64,000 nt of DNA. Source: Oleispirillum sp965228165 (GTDB lineage: Bacteria > Pseudomonadota > Alphaproteobacteria > Rhodospirillales > Rhodospirillaceae). Position 1 is the first letter of the stretch. Every line of letters begins with the position of its first letter. The notes under the pieces were generated by a model, which searched no databases, had not been told where the DNA came from, and saw nothing but the letters and a program-made list of their open reading frames with translations. This document shows, piece by piece, positions 44,669 through 53,451 of this stretch. Location of the stretch: the NCBI GenBank assembly GCA_965228165.1, contig CBDDHB010000003.1, positions 1,054,001 through 1,118,000 of the forward strand. Direction: 5' to 3'. The position numbers and the translations under genes are program-made.

Positions 44669-45190
44669 ATGCCGGGCGAACCGCGCAAGGCACGCATGGA
44701 AAGGGAGTTCGATTACCGTGTTCTGCAACACGGCATCAGCTCCGGCCGGTTGAAGATCTATACCGACTTCCGGGTGTTCAACCAGGGGCGTTCCCCCACC
44801 TACAGCCCGTGGGACAACGTCGCGCCGCTGTTGATGATGGTGCTGATCAGCCTGGCGCTGCTGGTGGTGGTGGGAATCATCGTCGGCGTGCTGGCGCTGA
44901 TCCTGTCGGTGGTCCTTTACGCCTTCCTGATCCGCCTGTGGGTGATGCACCGCCTGCACGAACGCACCCGTCAGGCGCTGATGCAGGGCCTGTCCAACTG
45001 GGACCTTCTGTGGAGCATGGGCGGCGTCGTTCTCGCCAACGAACGCACCGGCCAGATGTGCCACGCCCCCGGCAACTGGCGGGCCTTCGTCGCCAACGGC
45101 CTGTCCGACATCGCCACCGCCCTGAAGGGGGATTCCGACATGGCGGAACTGCGCGAACAGGGCAACCTGACCAAGGGGGGACGCGGATGA
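44669..45190 (+). CDS. membrane protein of unknown function
   Basis: 173 residues. A short soluble N-terminus (REFDYRVLQHGISSGRLKIY), then one long hydrophobic stretch at residues ~50-90 that probably crosses the membrane twice, and a soluble C-terminal tail with SNWDLLWSMGGVVLANERTG. It lies between mltA and smr on the same strand; AAGGGG precedes the ATG. I do not recognise the family. The 174 bases before it show nothing notable. Confidence 0.65.
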   Translation: MPGEPRKARMEREFDYRVLQHGISSGRLKIYTDFRVFNQGRSPTYSPWDNVAPLLMMVLISLALLVVVGIIVGVLALILSVVLYAFLIRLWVMHRLHERTRQALMQGLSNWDLLWSMGGVVLANERTGQMCHAPGNWRAFVANGLSDIATALKGDSDMAELREQGNLTKGGRG

Positions 45191-45259
45191 CCGCCGTTCC
45201 GGAGCGCGACGCGGCGCCGGTCGCCGAGGCGAAACGCCGGCTCGTCATGGCCGTTGGCG

Positions 45260-45832
45260 ATGTCTGACGCGCCGACCCGCCGCAAACGCCGCCCCCCGAT
45301 CACCGCCGACGACGCGGCGCTGTGGGCGCGCGTCACCAGCCGGGTGAAGCCGCTTGCCGAAACCCCGCCGCCGCTCGAACCCGACCCCGAACCGGACACT
45401 CCGGTCCCGCCGGAACCGCCCGGCCCGCGCCTGCCGCCGCGCAAACGCGACACCGCGGCGAAGACCGCGAAACCCTTCGCGCCGCTGGTCCACGGATCCA
45501 CCGCCGGGGTGGACAAACGCACCGCCGAACGCTTTCGTAAGGGAACCATGGAAATCGAGGCCCGCCTCGACCTCCACGGCCTGACCCGCGAGGCGGCCTA
45601 CGGCGCGCTCTCTCGTTTCATCCGCGACGGCGCGGCCAGGGGGCGGCGGATGGTCCTGGTGATCACCGGCAAGGGCCTGCGCGCCGACGGCGACGGCGTG
45701 CTCAAAGCCGAGGTGCCGCGCTGGCTCAACGAAGCCGGCCTGCGCCCCCTGATCTTAAGCTTCACCTATGCCCAGACGCGCGACGGCGGCGAAGGCGCGC
45801 TTTACGTCTTCCTCAAGCGCGACAGATCGTGA
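45260..45832 (+). CDS. Smr-domain protein
   Basis: 190 residues. A Pro-rich N-terminal half is followed by an Smr domain (residues ~100-188) with LDLHGLTREAAYGAL and MVLVITGKGLRADG, the two signature motifs. Smr domains cut branched or structured nucleic acid, and recent work ties some to ribosome rescue. Its stop is embedded in the start of the XRE gene (GTGA), so both are made from one message. Position after mltA is conserved in alphaproteobacteria. Confidence 0.88.
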   Translation: MSDAPTRRKRRPPITADDAALWARVTSRVKPLAETPPPLEPDPEPDTPVPPEPPGPRLPPRKRDTAAKTAKPFAPLVHGSTAGVDKRTAERFRKGTMEIEARLDLHGLTREAAYGALSRFIRDGAARGRRMVLVITGKGLRADGDGVLKAEVPRWLNEAGLRPLILSFTYAQTRDGGEGALYVFLKRDRS

Positions 45833-46197
45833 CCCCGTTCGGCGCCCACCTGCGCGCCCTGCGCACCCAGCGAAAGATCCGCCTCTCCACCATGGCGGCG
45901 GGCCTCCACGTCTCCGCCGCCTACCTCTCCGCCCTCGAACACGGACGGCGCGGCAGGCCCGCCCCCGGCCTGGTCCAGCAAATCTGCGGCTACTTCGGCC
46001 TGGTCTGGGACGACGTGGAATACCTGAAATCCCTCGCCGAAATCTCCCGGCCGAAGGTCACGCTGGATACCTCCGGCCTCTCCGCCGCCGCCACCGCGCT
46101 CGCCAACGAACTCGCGCGCGAAATCCGAACCCTGCCCGAGGAAGCGGCGGAGGACCTGCGCCGCCGCCTCTCCGGCTGGCGGGGGAAGGGAAAATAA
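45829..46197 (+). CDS. XRE-family DNA-binding protein
   Basis: 122 residues with an N-terminal helix-turn-helix: FGAHLRALRTQRKIRLSTMA, AAGLHVSAAYLSALEHGRRG, followed by an LVQQICGYFGLVWDD dimerisation-type helix and a short tail. The GTG start at 45829 overlaps the smr stop. The gene ends at a mosaic repeat. The regulated gene is unknown, though the operon itself is the first guess. Confidence 0.82.
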   Translation: MTPFGAHLRALRTQRKIRLSTMAAGLHVSAAYLSALEHGRRGRPAPGLVQQICGYFGLVWDDVEYLKSLAEISRPKVTLDTSGLSAAATALANELAREIRTLPEEAAEDLRRRLSGWRGKGK

Positions 46198-46376
46198 AAC
46201 CACGGCCGGGGTTCCACCCCGGACCCCGCTGGGGCCGAGGGCCCCAGACCCCATGACTTGTTTTCCGCGCAGCGGGATAAAACCATCACGCCGCGTGAAG
46301 GCTCTATAGCGCTGCGCGCGAAAACTTAAGGCATGGGGTGCGCGAGGGGTCCACGTCCCCTCGCAACGTTTTTCCG
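46198..46376. repeat. intergenic mosaic hairpin repeat, copy 7 (intact reference copy)
   Basis: Fills the gap between the convergent XRE gene and hslU. In order: CCGGGGTTCCACCCCGG, GCTGGGGCCGAGGGCCCCAG, the core TTGTTTTCCGCGCAGCGGG, ACCATCACGCCGCGTGAAGG, GCGCTGCGCGCGAAAACTT, GAGGGGTCCACGTCCCCTC and GCAACGTTTTT. It shows the left and right halves only about ten bases apart, unlike copy 3. Confidence 0.82.
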
Positions 46377-46386
46377 TTTTCCCCCG

Positions 46387-47700
46387 CTACAGGATGAATT
46401 TCGACAGATCGGCGGATTTGGCCAGGCTTCCGACCCGATCGCGCACCATATCGGGGGTGATGGCGATGGTTTCCCCGGCGCGGTCGGCGGCGGAGAAGCT
46501 GATCTCCTCAAGCAGGCGTTCCAGCACGGTGTGCAGCCGCCGCGCCCCGATGTTTTCGACCGTGGCATTGATTTCCGCCGCAAGGTCGGCGATCGCCTCG
46601 ATGGTTTCGGAAGCGAACGTAATCGTCACGTTTTCGGTGGCAAGCAGGGCGGTGTACTGGGTGATCAGGCTGGCCTCGGGTTCGGTGAGGATGCGTTTCA
46701 GGTCGTCGCGGGACAGCGCCTTCAGTTCGACCCGGTTGGGCAGGCGGCCCTGGAGTTCGGGCAGAAGGTCGGACGGCTTGGCGAGGTGGAACGCCCCCGA
46801 GGCGATGAACAGGATGTGGTCGGTTTTCACCGGGCCGTGTTTGGTGGTGACGGTGGTGCCCTCGATCAGGGGAAGGAGGTCGCGCTGCACCCCTTCGCGG
46901 GAGACATCGGCCCCGCCCTTCATCTCGCCGCGCGCGCAGATCTTGTCGATTTCGTCGATGAAGACGATGCCGTTGTCCTCGACCGCGCGAATCGCCTCGC
47001 GGGTCACCTGTTCCTCGTCGAGCAGGCGGTCGCTTTCGTCGGCGATCAGCGTCTCGTGGCTGTCCGCCACCGTGACCTTGCGCTTTTTCGTGGCGTTGCC
47101 GAAGGCCTTGCCGAAGATGTCGTTGAGATTCAGAACCCCCATCTGCGCGCCGGGAATGTTGGGCAGATCGAAGGTGGGCAGGGCGTTGCCGGAGGCTTCC
47201 TTGACCTCGATTTCGATGGTCTTGTCGTCGAGTTCGCCCTTGCGCAGCATGGTCCGGAGCTTGGCGCGGGTTTCCGGGTTGGCGGAAGCGCCGACCAGGG
47301 CGTCGAGGACGCGATCTTCCGCCGCGCCCTCGGCCTTGGCGCGGACGTCGCGGCGCAGGCGGGCGCGGGTCATCTGGATGGCGGATTCCAGAAGGTCGCG
47401 AATGATGCTTTCGACGTCGCGGCCGACGTAGCCGACCTCGGTGAACTTGGTGGCTTCCGCCTTGATGAAGGGGGCCTGCGCCAGTTTCGCCAGACGGCGG
47501 GCGATTTCGGTCTTGCCGACGCCGGTGGGGCCGATCATCAGGATGTTCTTGGGCAGAACCTCCTCGCGCAGGGATTCGGGCAGCTGTTGCCGCCGCCAAC
47601 GGTTGCGCAGGGCCACGGCGACGGCGCGCTTGGCTTCCGTCTGGCCGACGATGTGACGATCCAGTTCCGAAACGATCTCGCGGGGGCTAAAGGCGGTCAT
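46387..47700 (-). CDS. hslU: HslU ATPase of the HslUV protease
   Basis: A 437-residue AAA+ unfoldase. Walker A is GPTGVGKTEIARRLA, Walker B IVFIDEIDKICAR, the family N-terminus SPREIVSELDRHIVGQ and the sensor region NIGARRLHTVLERLLEEISF; the C-terminus ends LSKFIL, the tail that docks into HslV. It unfolds substrates and feeds them to HslV. The ATG at 47700 overlaps the hslV stop (47697-47700). Confidence 0.97.
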   Translation of the reverse strand: MTAFSPREIVSELDRHIVGQTEAKRAVAVALRNRWRRQQLPESLREEVLPKNILMIGPTGVGKTEIARRLAKLAQAPFIKAEATKFTEVGYVGRDVESIIRDLLESAIQMTRARLRRDVRAKAEGAAEDRVLDALVGASANPETRAKLRTMLRKGELDDKTIEIEVKEASGNALPTFDLPNIPGAQMGVLNLNDIFGKAFGNATKKRKVTVADSHETLIADESDRLLDEEQVTREAIRAVEDNGIVFIDEIDKICARGEMKGGADVSREGVQRDLLPLIEGTTVTTKHGPVKTDHILFIASGAFHLAKPSDLLPELQGRLPNRVELKALSRDDLKRILTEPEASLITQYTALLATENVTITFASETIEAIADLAAEINATVENIGARRLHTVLERLLEEISFSAADRAGETIAITPDMVRDRVGSLAKSADLSKFIL

Positions 47701-48236
47701 AGGCTTTCGATCACGATGTTGCGGTTAGTATAGATGCAGATGTCGGCGGCGATGCCGATGGCGCGGCGGGCGACCTCCTCGGCGGAGAGGTCTTCGCGGT
47801 CGATCATCGCGCGGGCGGCGGCCAGGGCGAACAGCCCGCCCGATCCGATGCCGATCAGGGCGTCGTCGGGCTCCAGGACGTCGCCGGTGCCGGACAGGAC
47901 CAGCGAGGTTTCGGCGTTGGCCACCGCCATCATCGCTTCCAGGCGCCGGAGATAGCGGTCGGTGCGCCAGTCCTTGGCCAGCTCGACGCAGGCGCGGGCC
48001 AGCTGGCCGGGAAAGCGTTCCAGCTTCGCCTCCAGACGCTCGAACAGGGTGAAGGCGTCGGCGGTGGCTCCGGCGAATCCCGCCAGCACCCTGCCGTCGC
48101 CCAGGCGGCGGACCTTGCGCGCGGTGGATTTCAGCACGGTGTTGCCGAGAGTCACCTGACCGTCGGCGGCGATCACCACGCGACCGGCCTTGCGGATCGA
48201 GACCACGGTGGTCCCATGCCAGGATTGGGATTCCAA
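47697..48236 (-). CDS. hslV: HslV peptidase of the HslUV protease
   Basis: A 179-residue proteasome-like threonine protease. The propeptide is short (MESQSWHG) and cleavage exposes Thr of TTVVSIRKAGRVVIAADGQV. GDGRVLAGFAGATADAFTLF and ALIGIGSGGLFALAAARAM are typical. The start codon appears to be TTG at 48236 (no ATG or GTG fits), with GGGAG about 10 bases upstream. hslV and hslU overlap by four bases. Confidence 0.95.
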   Translation of the reverse strand: MESQSWHGTTVVSIRKAGRVVIAADGQVTLGNTVLKSTARKVRRLGDGRVLAGFAGATADAFTLFERLEAKLERFPGQLARACVELAKDWRTDRYLRRLEAMMAVANAETSLVLSGTGDVLEPDDALIGIGSGGLFALAAARAMIDREDLSAEEVARRAIGIAADICIYTNRNIVIESL

Positions 48237-48334
48237 GGGGTATGCTCCCTGTTGCCGAACAGAAACAGGAAAGCAATGTAAGGCGGCGACCGCCGAAACG
48301 CCACAGGCGGCGTTCCGGCCCGATCGTTTCCGGC

Positions 48335-48808
48335 TCAGGTTTCGGTCTGGGCCATCGCCTTGATCAGCGCGAACACCTGGGAGCGCGCCCGCTCGTTGCG
48401 GATTTTCCAGTAATTGCGCGCCAGTTCCAGGGTTTCGGCGCGGGACAGCGGATCGTCGTCCACCGATTCGCCGTCGGCGAGGTTGAGCGCCACGCCCGCA
48501 GGATCGAAATTGTCCGGCAGAACCCCGTAGCGTTCCTCGGCGACCTGGGCGTTGACGTCCTGGAAGAAAAAGCTGATCGGCACCGACAGCACATGGCCGA
48601 TGTCGTACAGGCGGCTGGCGGAGACGCGGCTGAAGCCGCGCTCGTACTTTTGCTCCTGCTGGAAGGTGACACCGACGGCGGAGGCCAGCTGCTCCTGGGT
48701 CATGCCCACCGGATTGCGGCGCAAACGGATGCGCTGGCCGACATGGACATCGATGGGGTCGGGACCGTTTTCCGTCACGACGTTCTTGGGAAGGCGACGT
48801 TCGATCAT
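48335..48808 (-). CDS. XRE-family transcriptional regulator
   Basis: 157 residues. The helix-turn-helix (residues ~30-85) reads VGQRIRLRRNPVGMTQEQLA, GVTFQQEQKYERGFSRVSAS and LSVPISFFFQDV, a subtype very common in alphaproteobacteria, with a helical C-terminal region of unknown role. No ribosome-binding site lies before ATG 48808 (the bases read CCTCCC on the coding strand), so the message may be leaderless or begin at ATG 48850, 14 codons earlier. It is divergent from the histidine operon. Confidence 0.8.
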   Translation of the reverse strand: MIERRLPKNVVTENGPDPIDVHVGQRIRLRRNPVGMTQEQLASAVGVTFQQEQKYERGFSRVSASRLYDIGHVLSVPISFFFQDVNAQVAEERYGVLPDNFDPAGVALNLADGESVDDDPLSRAETLELARNYWKIRNERARSQVFALIKAMAQTET

Positions 48809-48958
48809 GGGAGGTTCGTCTCTAATCAACGGCAACACGAGCGCGTGCATACGTGCGTTTTTTAACGGATGTCAATGGGCAAGAATTTCCGCGCCGATCC
48901 GATAAGTATTTCCGATCGGACCCCATGCGCGCCGCCATGACCGGACGCCGCTGAAGAT

Positions 48959-48987
48959 TTGCCTGACCCCGACGATGCTGTTATACA
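48959..48987 (+). promoter_or_regulatory. predicted sigma-70-type promoter of the histidine operon
   Basis: TTGCCT (48959-48964), a 17-base spacer and TATACA (48982-48987), some 60 bases before hisB. Both boxes match four of six consensus bases and the spacing is ideal. No His-codon leader peptide is visible between it and hisB. Confidence 0.55.
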
Positions 48988-49011
48988 CCCTGACTGTTCC
49001 ATAAACTAGGC

Positions 49012-49034
49012 GGAGCGCCGGTTGGCGGCGCTCC
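49012..49034 (+). promoter_or_regulatory. perfect hairpin in the hisB leader
   Basis: GGAGCGCC and GGCGCTCC form a perfect eight-base stem with a seven-base loop, ending just before the GGCGGGAG ribosome-binding site of hisB. It is not followed by a T run, so it is more likely a leader structure affecting translation or stability than a terminator. Confidence 0.55.
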
Positions 49035-49049
49035 AGGCGGGAGACGGCG

Positions 49050-49662
49050 ATGAGAGCCGCTGCGATCGAACGGACGACGCGGGAGACCGCGATTTCGGCG
49101 CGGGCGAATCTGGACGGCGACGGCATTTACGACGTCGCCACCGGGGTCGGCTTTCTCGATCACATGCTGGAGCAGCCGTCCCGTCACGGCCTGATCGACC
49201 TTTCGGTCAAGGCCACGGGCGACCTTCACATCGACGCGCACCACCTCACCGAGGACGTCGGCCTGGCGATCGGCGCGGCGGTGTCGCGCGCCCTGGGCGA
49301 CCGGGTGGGCATCCGCCGCTATGGCGACGCGCTGATTCCGATGGACGAAACCCTCGCCCGATGCGCCATCGACCTGTCCAACCGGCCCTATCTGGTCTGG
49401 CGGGTGGCGCTGCCGCAGGGCCGCCTGGGAACCATGGAAACCGGCCTGTTCAAGGAATGGTTCCAGGCCTTCGCGCAGGCCGCCGGGGCGACCCTGCACG
49501 TCGAGTCGCTCTACGGCAGCAACACCCACCACATCGTCGAGTCCTGCTTCAAGGCCCTGGCGCGGGCGCTACGCGTCGCGGTGGAGATCGACCCCCCGCG
49601 CCCCCGGCGCGGTGCCTTCGACCAAGGGAGCCCTGGGCGGCGCGGACGGCATCAAGCCATGA
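49050..49662 (+). CDS. hisB: imidazoleglycerol-phosphate dehydratase (frameshifted near the C-terminus)
   Basis: Sixth step of histidine synthesis. The body is intact: GVGFLDHMLEQPSRHG, the metal-binding HHLTEDVGLAIG and NTHHIVESCFKALARALRVA. After VEIDP the frame is lost at a run of six C (49592-49597). With five C the protein continues to the conserved APGAVPSTKGALGG tail and stops at TGA 49660-49662, which overlaps the hisH ATG like the other junctions of this operon. As sequenced, the frame instead runs straight into hisH, giving a 422-residue HisB-HisH product without the PSTKG tail, a segment that contacts the substrate phosphate in the family. A base-calling error is the simplest explanation. 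Confidence 0.85.
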
Positions 49663-50318
49663 GCGGTACCGTCGCGATCGTCGATTACGGCTCGGGCAAC
49701 CTGCGCTCGGCGGCCAAGGCGTTCGAGCGCGCCGCCGCCGAGGCGGAACTGGACCTTTCCGTCCTGGTCACCGACGATCCGGCGCGGATTCGCGCGGCGG
49801 ACCGTCTGGTTCTGCCCGGAGTCGGCGCCTTCGGCGACTGCCGCGCCGGGCTTCAGGCGCGGCCCGGGCTGCTCGCCGCCCTGACCGACGCGGCGATCGG
49901 CGCGAAAAAGCCCTTCCTGGGAATCTGCGTCGGCATGCAGTTGCTGGCCGACGAAGGGCACGAACACGGCGTCCGTCCCGGCCTGGGATGGATTCCGGGG
50001 CGCGTCGCCCGCCTTGCCGAAGGGCCGGGCCTGAAGATTCCGCACATGGGCTGGAACCGCCTGTCCCTCACCCGGGGCGGCGCGGCGCATCCCTTGTTTC
50101 GCGGCATCGCGGCGGACGCGCAGGTGTATTTCGTTCACAGCTATGCGCTGATTCCGGCGCGGGCGGAGGACGTTCTCGCCACCGCCGACTACGGCCAGGC
50201 GGTGACCGCGGCGATCGGGCGCGGCAACCTCGTCGGCACCCAGTTCCACCCCGAGAAAAGCCAGGCGGTCGGCCTGGCGGTGATTCGCAACTTCCTCACC
50301 TGGACTCCCGCGTCATGA
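49659..50318 (+). CDS. hisH: imidazole glycerol phosphate synthase, glutaminase subunit
   Basis: A 219-residue class I glutamine amidotransferase that supplies ammonia to HisF. It starts MSGTVAIVDYGSGNLRSAAK; the nucleophile cysteine is in FLGICVGMQLLADEG and the His-Glu pair in VGTQFHPEKSQA. ATG 49659 is set by the expected overlap with the hisB stop. In the sequence as given it is also in frame with hisB. Its own stop overlaps the hisA start (ATGA). Confidence 0.95.
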   Translation: MSGTVAIVDYGSGNLRSAAKAFERAAAEAELDLSVLVTDDPARIRAADRLVLPGVGAFGDCRAGLQARPGLLAALTDAAIGAKKPFLGICVGMQLLADEGHEHGVRPGLGWIPGRVARLAEGPGLKIPHMGWNRLSLTRGGAAHPLFRGIAADAQVYFVHSYALIPARAEDVLATADYGQAVTAAIGRGNLVGTQFHPEKSQAVGLAVIRNFLTWTPAS

Positions 50319-51052
50319 TCCTGTTCCCCGCCATCGACCTGAAGGACGGCGCCTGCGTGCGTCTTTACAAGGGCGAAATGACTCAGGCGACGGTGTTCAA
50401 CACCTCCCCCGCCGATCAGGCGGCGCGCTTCATCGCCGCCGGATGCTCCTGGCTGCACGTGGTCGATCTGAACGGCGCGTTCGCGGGCAGGCCGGTCAAC
50501 GCCGAGGCGGTGGCGGCGATTCTGGGCGTCGCCGCCGAAGGCCGCGTGCGGGTACAGCTGGGCGGCGGCATCCGCGACGCGGCGACCATCGACGCCTGGC
50601 TGGAGCGGGGAATCGACCGGGTGATCCTGGGCACCGCCGCCCTGCGCGATCCGGGGCCGGTCAAAGAGTCCTGCCGCCGTCATCCGGGGCGGATCGCGGT
50701 GGGCATCGACGCCCGCGATGGTTTCGTCGCGGTCGAAGGCTGGGCCGAGACCTCGGAACTCAAGGCCGAAGACCTCGCCTTGCGCTTCGCCGACGCCGGG
50801 GTGGCGGCGATCGTCCACACCGATATCTCGCGCGACGGCGCGATGGGCGGCGCCAATGTCGAGGCCTCCGCCAAGCTGGCCGAGGCCTGCGGCATTCCGG
50901 TGATCGTTTCGGGCGGCGTCGCGGGGATCGAGGATATCCGCCGGGTCGCGGAACACAAGGCGAGCGGCCTTGCCGGCGCGATCGCCGGGCGGGCGCTTTA
51001 CGACGGCAAGCTCGATCTGGCCGCCGCCATCGCGCTTCTGGCCGGAGCCTGA
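50315..51052 (+). CDS. hisA: phosphoribosylformimino-5-aminoimidazole carboxamide ribotide isomerase
   Basis: A 245-residue TIM-barrel isomerase of histidine synthesis. It begins MILFPAIDLKDGACVRLYKG with the catalytic Asp in the first strand; VQLGGGIRDAATIDAWLERG, AVGIDARDG, HTDISRDGAM and VIVSGGVAGIEDI mark the phosphate- and substrate-binding loops. Start and stop are coupled to hisH (ATGA) and two bases from hisF. Confidence 0.97.
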   Translation: MILFPAIDLKDGACVRLYKGEMTQATVFNTSPADQAARFIAAGCSWLHVVDLNGAFAGRPVNAEAVAAILGVAAEGRVRVQLGGGIRDAATIDAWLERGIDRVILGTAALRDPGPVKESCRRHPGRIAVGIDARDGFVAVEGWAETSELKAEDLALRFADAGVAAIVHTDISRDGAMGGANVEASAKLAEACGIPVIVSGGVAGIEDIRRVAEHKASGLAGAIAGRALYDGKLDLAAAIALLAGA

Positions 51053-51054
51053 CC

Positions 51055-51813
51055 ATGCTCAGCATGCGGATCATCCCCTGCCTCGACGTCAAGGACGGAC
51101 GCGTCGTCAAGGGGGTCAACTTCGTCGATCTGATCGACGCGGGCGACCCAGTGGAACAGGCGCGCGTCTATGACGCGGCGGGGGCGGACGAGCTGTGTTT
51201 CCTCGACATCACCGCCAGTTCGGACAACCGCGACACCTTGTACGACGTGGTGCGCCGCACCGCCGAACAGTGCTTCATGCCGCTGACCGTCGGCGGCGGG
51301 GTGCGCGCGGTCGAGGATATCCGCAAGCTCCTGCTCGCCGGGGCGGACAAGGTCTCGATCAATACCGCCGCGGTGCACCGCCCGGAATTCGTCCGCGAGG
51401 CGGCGGAAAAGTTCGGCAATCAGTGCATCGTGGTGGCGATCGACGCGAAACAAGTCGCCCCCGGCAAATTCGAGATTTTCACCCACGGCGGACGCACCCC
51501 CACCGGCATCAACGCGGTGGAATGGGCGCGCCGGATGACCACATATGGAGCAGGAGAAATCCTGCTGACCTCGATGGATCGCGACGGAACGCGGCAGGGT
51601 TTCGACATCGCCCTGACGCGCGCGGTTTCGGATGCGGTTTCGGTGCCGGTGATCGCCTCGGGCGGGGTCGGCGCCCTGGACCACCTGGTGGCGGGCATCC
51701 GCGACGGCGGCGCGACGGCGGTGCTGGCCGCGTCGATTTTCCACTTCGGCCAGTACTCCGTTCCGCAGGCGAAAGCGTACCTGGCGGCGGCGGGCATTCC
51801 GGTCCGCCTGTAA
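51055..51813 (+). CDS. hisF: imidazole glycerol phosphate synthase, cyclase subunit
   Basis: A 252-residue TIM-barrel cyclase that works with HisH to make imidazole glycerol phosphate and AICAR. Begins MLSMRIIPCLDVKDGRVVKG; PLTVGGGVRAVEDIRKLLLA, GADKVSINTAAV, LTSMDRDGTRQGFDI and VIASGGVGALDHL match the family; the two catalytic aspartates are in CLDVK and SMDRDG. In most relatives hisE follows directly; here a diguanylate cyclase gene intervenes. Confidence 0.97.
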   Translation: MLSMRIIPCLDVKDGRVVKGVNFVDLIDAGDPVEQARVYDAAGADELCFLDITASSDNRDTLYDVVRRTAEQCFMPLTVGGGVRAVEDIRKLLLAGADKVSINTAAVHRPEFVREAAEKFGNQCIVVAIDAKQVAPGKFEIFTHGGRTPTGINAVEWARRMTTYGAGEILLTSMDRDGTRQGFDIALTRAVSDAVSVPVIASGGVGALDHLVAGIRDGGATAVLAASIFHFGQYSVPQAKAYLAAAGIPVRL

Positions 51814-51856
51814 CGCCGGGCGTATCCCGCAACCCCCGTGCCGCACGGAGAGACCG

Positions 51857-53437
51857 GTGATCGCAGCCCGTTTCGTCAAACCCTGGCACGCCCTGTTCGC
51901 CAAGCTGTTCCTGAGCGGCGCGCTGCTGCTTGGGCTGGGGTGCCTCGTCGCGTTCGAGGAACGCCGTCAAACCCATCTGGAACGCCTGGAAAACGACGAG
52001 ATCGCCGTCGTCGCGGCGCAGATTTCGGCGATCAACGATGCGCTGCACCGCATCCGCGCCGATTTGTACATCCTCAGCCGCCAGAGCGAACTCGACGACA
52101 TCGCGCCGGGAACCCCGCAACTGATCGCGCTGGCCCACGAATACGCCGAATTCGAGCGCGCCATCGGCGTCTACGAGGACATCCGCCTGATCGACGCCGA
52201 CGGCACCCTGTTGATCGATATCGACAACGACGGCGGCGAGGTTCACTTCCATACCCGCGCCACCCGAGGATCGGAAGCCGATCTGGCCGACTTGCGCGCG
52301 CTGTCGGGAATGGCGGCGGGCGGGCTGTTGATGTCGCGCCCCTTCCGCGAGGCGACCTCCCCCCGTCCGTTGATTCGTTTCGGCATCGCCGTTCCCGGCG
52401 ACGCCGCCACGCCGCCGAAGGCGCTTCTTCTCTCCTTCCGCGCCGACGTGCTGCTCGACCATCTGGCGCAGTTGGCGGCGCGTTCCCCCAGCACCTTCAT
52501 CCTGGCGGACCGGGACGGCCACTGGGTGTCGCGCCCGGATGCCCCCTACACCTGGGGATTCGACCGCCACGATGGGTCCGACAATCCCCTGATCCGCGCC
52601 TATCCGAAGGCCTGGATCGACATCGCCGAAACCGAGGGCGGCACCGTCCGCGCCGCCGACGGAATTTTCGTCTTCCGCACCGCGCACCCGGCGATCAAGG
52701 GCTTCTGGGGAGTCGAACCCGGCGCGCCGCCATCCCCCGACGTCAACGAATGGAAGGTGATTTCCTTCACCTCGCCCGCCGTCATCGCCGCCATCGAAGA
52801 CCGAATCCTGGAAGTCCTGGTCCCCTTCGCCCTGGCCGCCCTGCTTTCCCTAGGGCTGGCGTCGTGGCTGTTCGCCATCACCTGGGCCGAACGGCAGCAT
52901 CGCCACCACCACCTGATGCTGCGCGCCACCACCGACCCCCTGACCGGCGCGCTCAACCGTTCCGCCTTCGACGAGCGTCTGGAGGCCGCCCTGCGCCGTT
53001 ACCAGGATCTAGGCGAGGGCTGCGCCCTGATTTTCGTCGATCTCGACGATTTCAAGGCGGCCAACGACGTCCATGGGCATGACGCGGGGGACGCCTGCCT
53101 GCGCGAAACCGTCGCCTGCCTGCGCGCCTCCCTCCGCGACACCGATGCGGTCGGTCGGCTGGGCGGCGACGAATTCGCGGCGATTCTCTCCCCCTGCAAA
53201 AGCCACGCGGCGGCGGCGGCGAAGATCGGCCACAGGCTCGACGCCCTGCCCGCGCCCTATCCCGGCGCGACCGGGCCGATTCGGGCCAGCATCGGCATCG
53301 CCCTCTGCCCCGAGGACGGCGCCAGCGCCGAAATGCTTTTGCGCTGCGCCGACCAGGCCATGTATGGTGCGAAGCGGGACCGCCATGACCGACGCCCCGC
53401 CGCGCCCGGTCGGGAGTCCGACCCGTCCCCATCCTGA
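51857..53437 (+). CDS. membrane sensor diguanylate cyclase (GGDEF)
   Basis: 526 residues: a membrane segment (LFLSGALLLGLGCLVAF), a periplasmic sensor region of about 280 residues resembling a Cache-type double domain (DIRLIDADGTLLIDIDNDGG; STFILADRDGHWVSRPDAPY), a second membrane segment (FALAALLSLGLASWLFAITW) and a GGDEF domain with TDPLTGALNRSAFDE, DLDDFKAANDVHGHDAGDAC and RLGGDEFAAIL. RDTD five residues before GGDEF is an intact I-site for product inhibition. The start is GTG with GGAGAG upstream. It stands 43 bases after hisF and ends 14 bases before hisE, so it is most likely part of the histidine transcript. Confidence 0.9.
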   Translation: MIAARFVKPWHALFAKLFLSGALLLGLGCLVAFEERRQTHLERLENDEIAVVAAQISAINDALHRIRADLYILSRQSELDDIAPGTPQLIALAHEYAEFERAIGVYEDIRLIDADGTLLIDIDNDGGEVHFHTRATRGSEADLADLRALSGMAAGGLLMSRPFREATSPRPLIRFGIAVPGDAATPPKALLLSFRADVLLDHLAQLAARSPSTFILADRDGHWVSRPDAPYTWGFDRHDGSDNPLIRAYPKAWIDIAETEGGTVRAADGIFVFRTAHPAIKGFWGVEPGAPPSPDVNEWKVISFTSPAVIAAIEDRILEVLVPFALAALLSLGLASWLFAITWAERQHRHHHLMLRATTDPLTGALNRSAFDERLEAALRRYQDLGEGCALIFVDLDDFKAANDVHGHDAGDACLRETVACLRASLRDTDAVGRLGGDEFAAILSPCKSHAAAAAKIGHRLDALPAPYPGATGPIRASIGIALCPEDGASAEMLLRCADQAMYGAKRDRHDRRPAAPGRESDPSPS

Positions 53438-53451
53438 AGGCGCCCTCAGCC

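Noticed and set aside
45187..45267. 26-codon frame starting at an ATGA overlap before smr
   Set aside because: Too short, no family resemblance; the overlap alone is weak evidence. It may be an upstream coupling frame but is not annotated as a gene.
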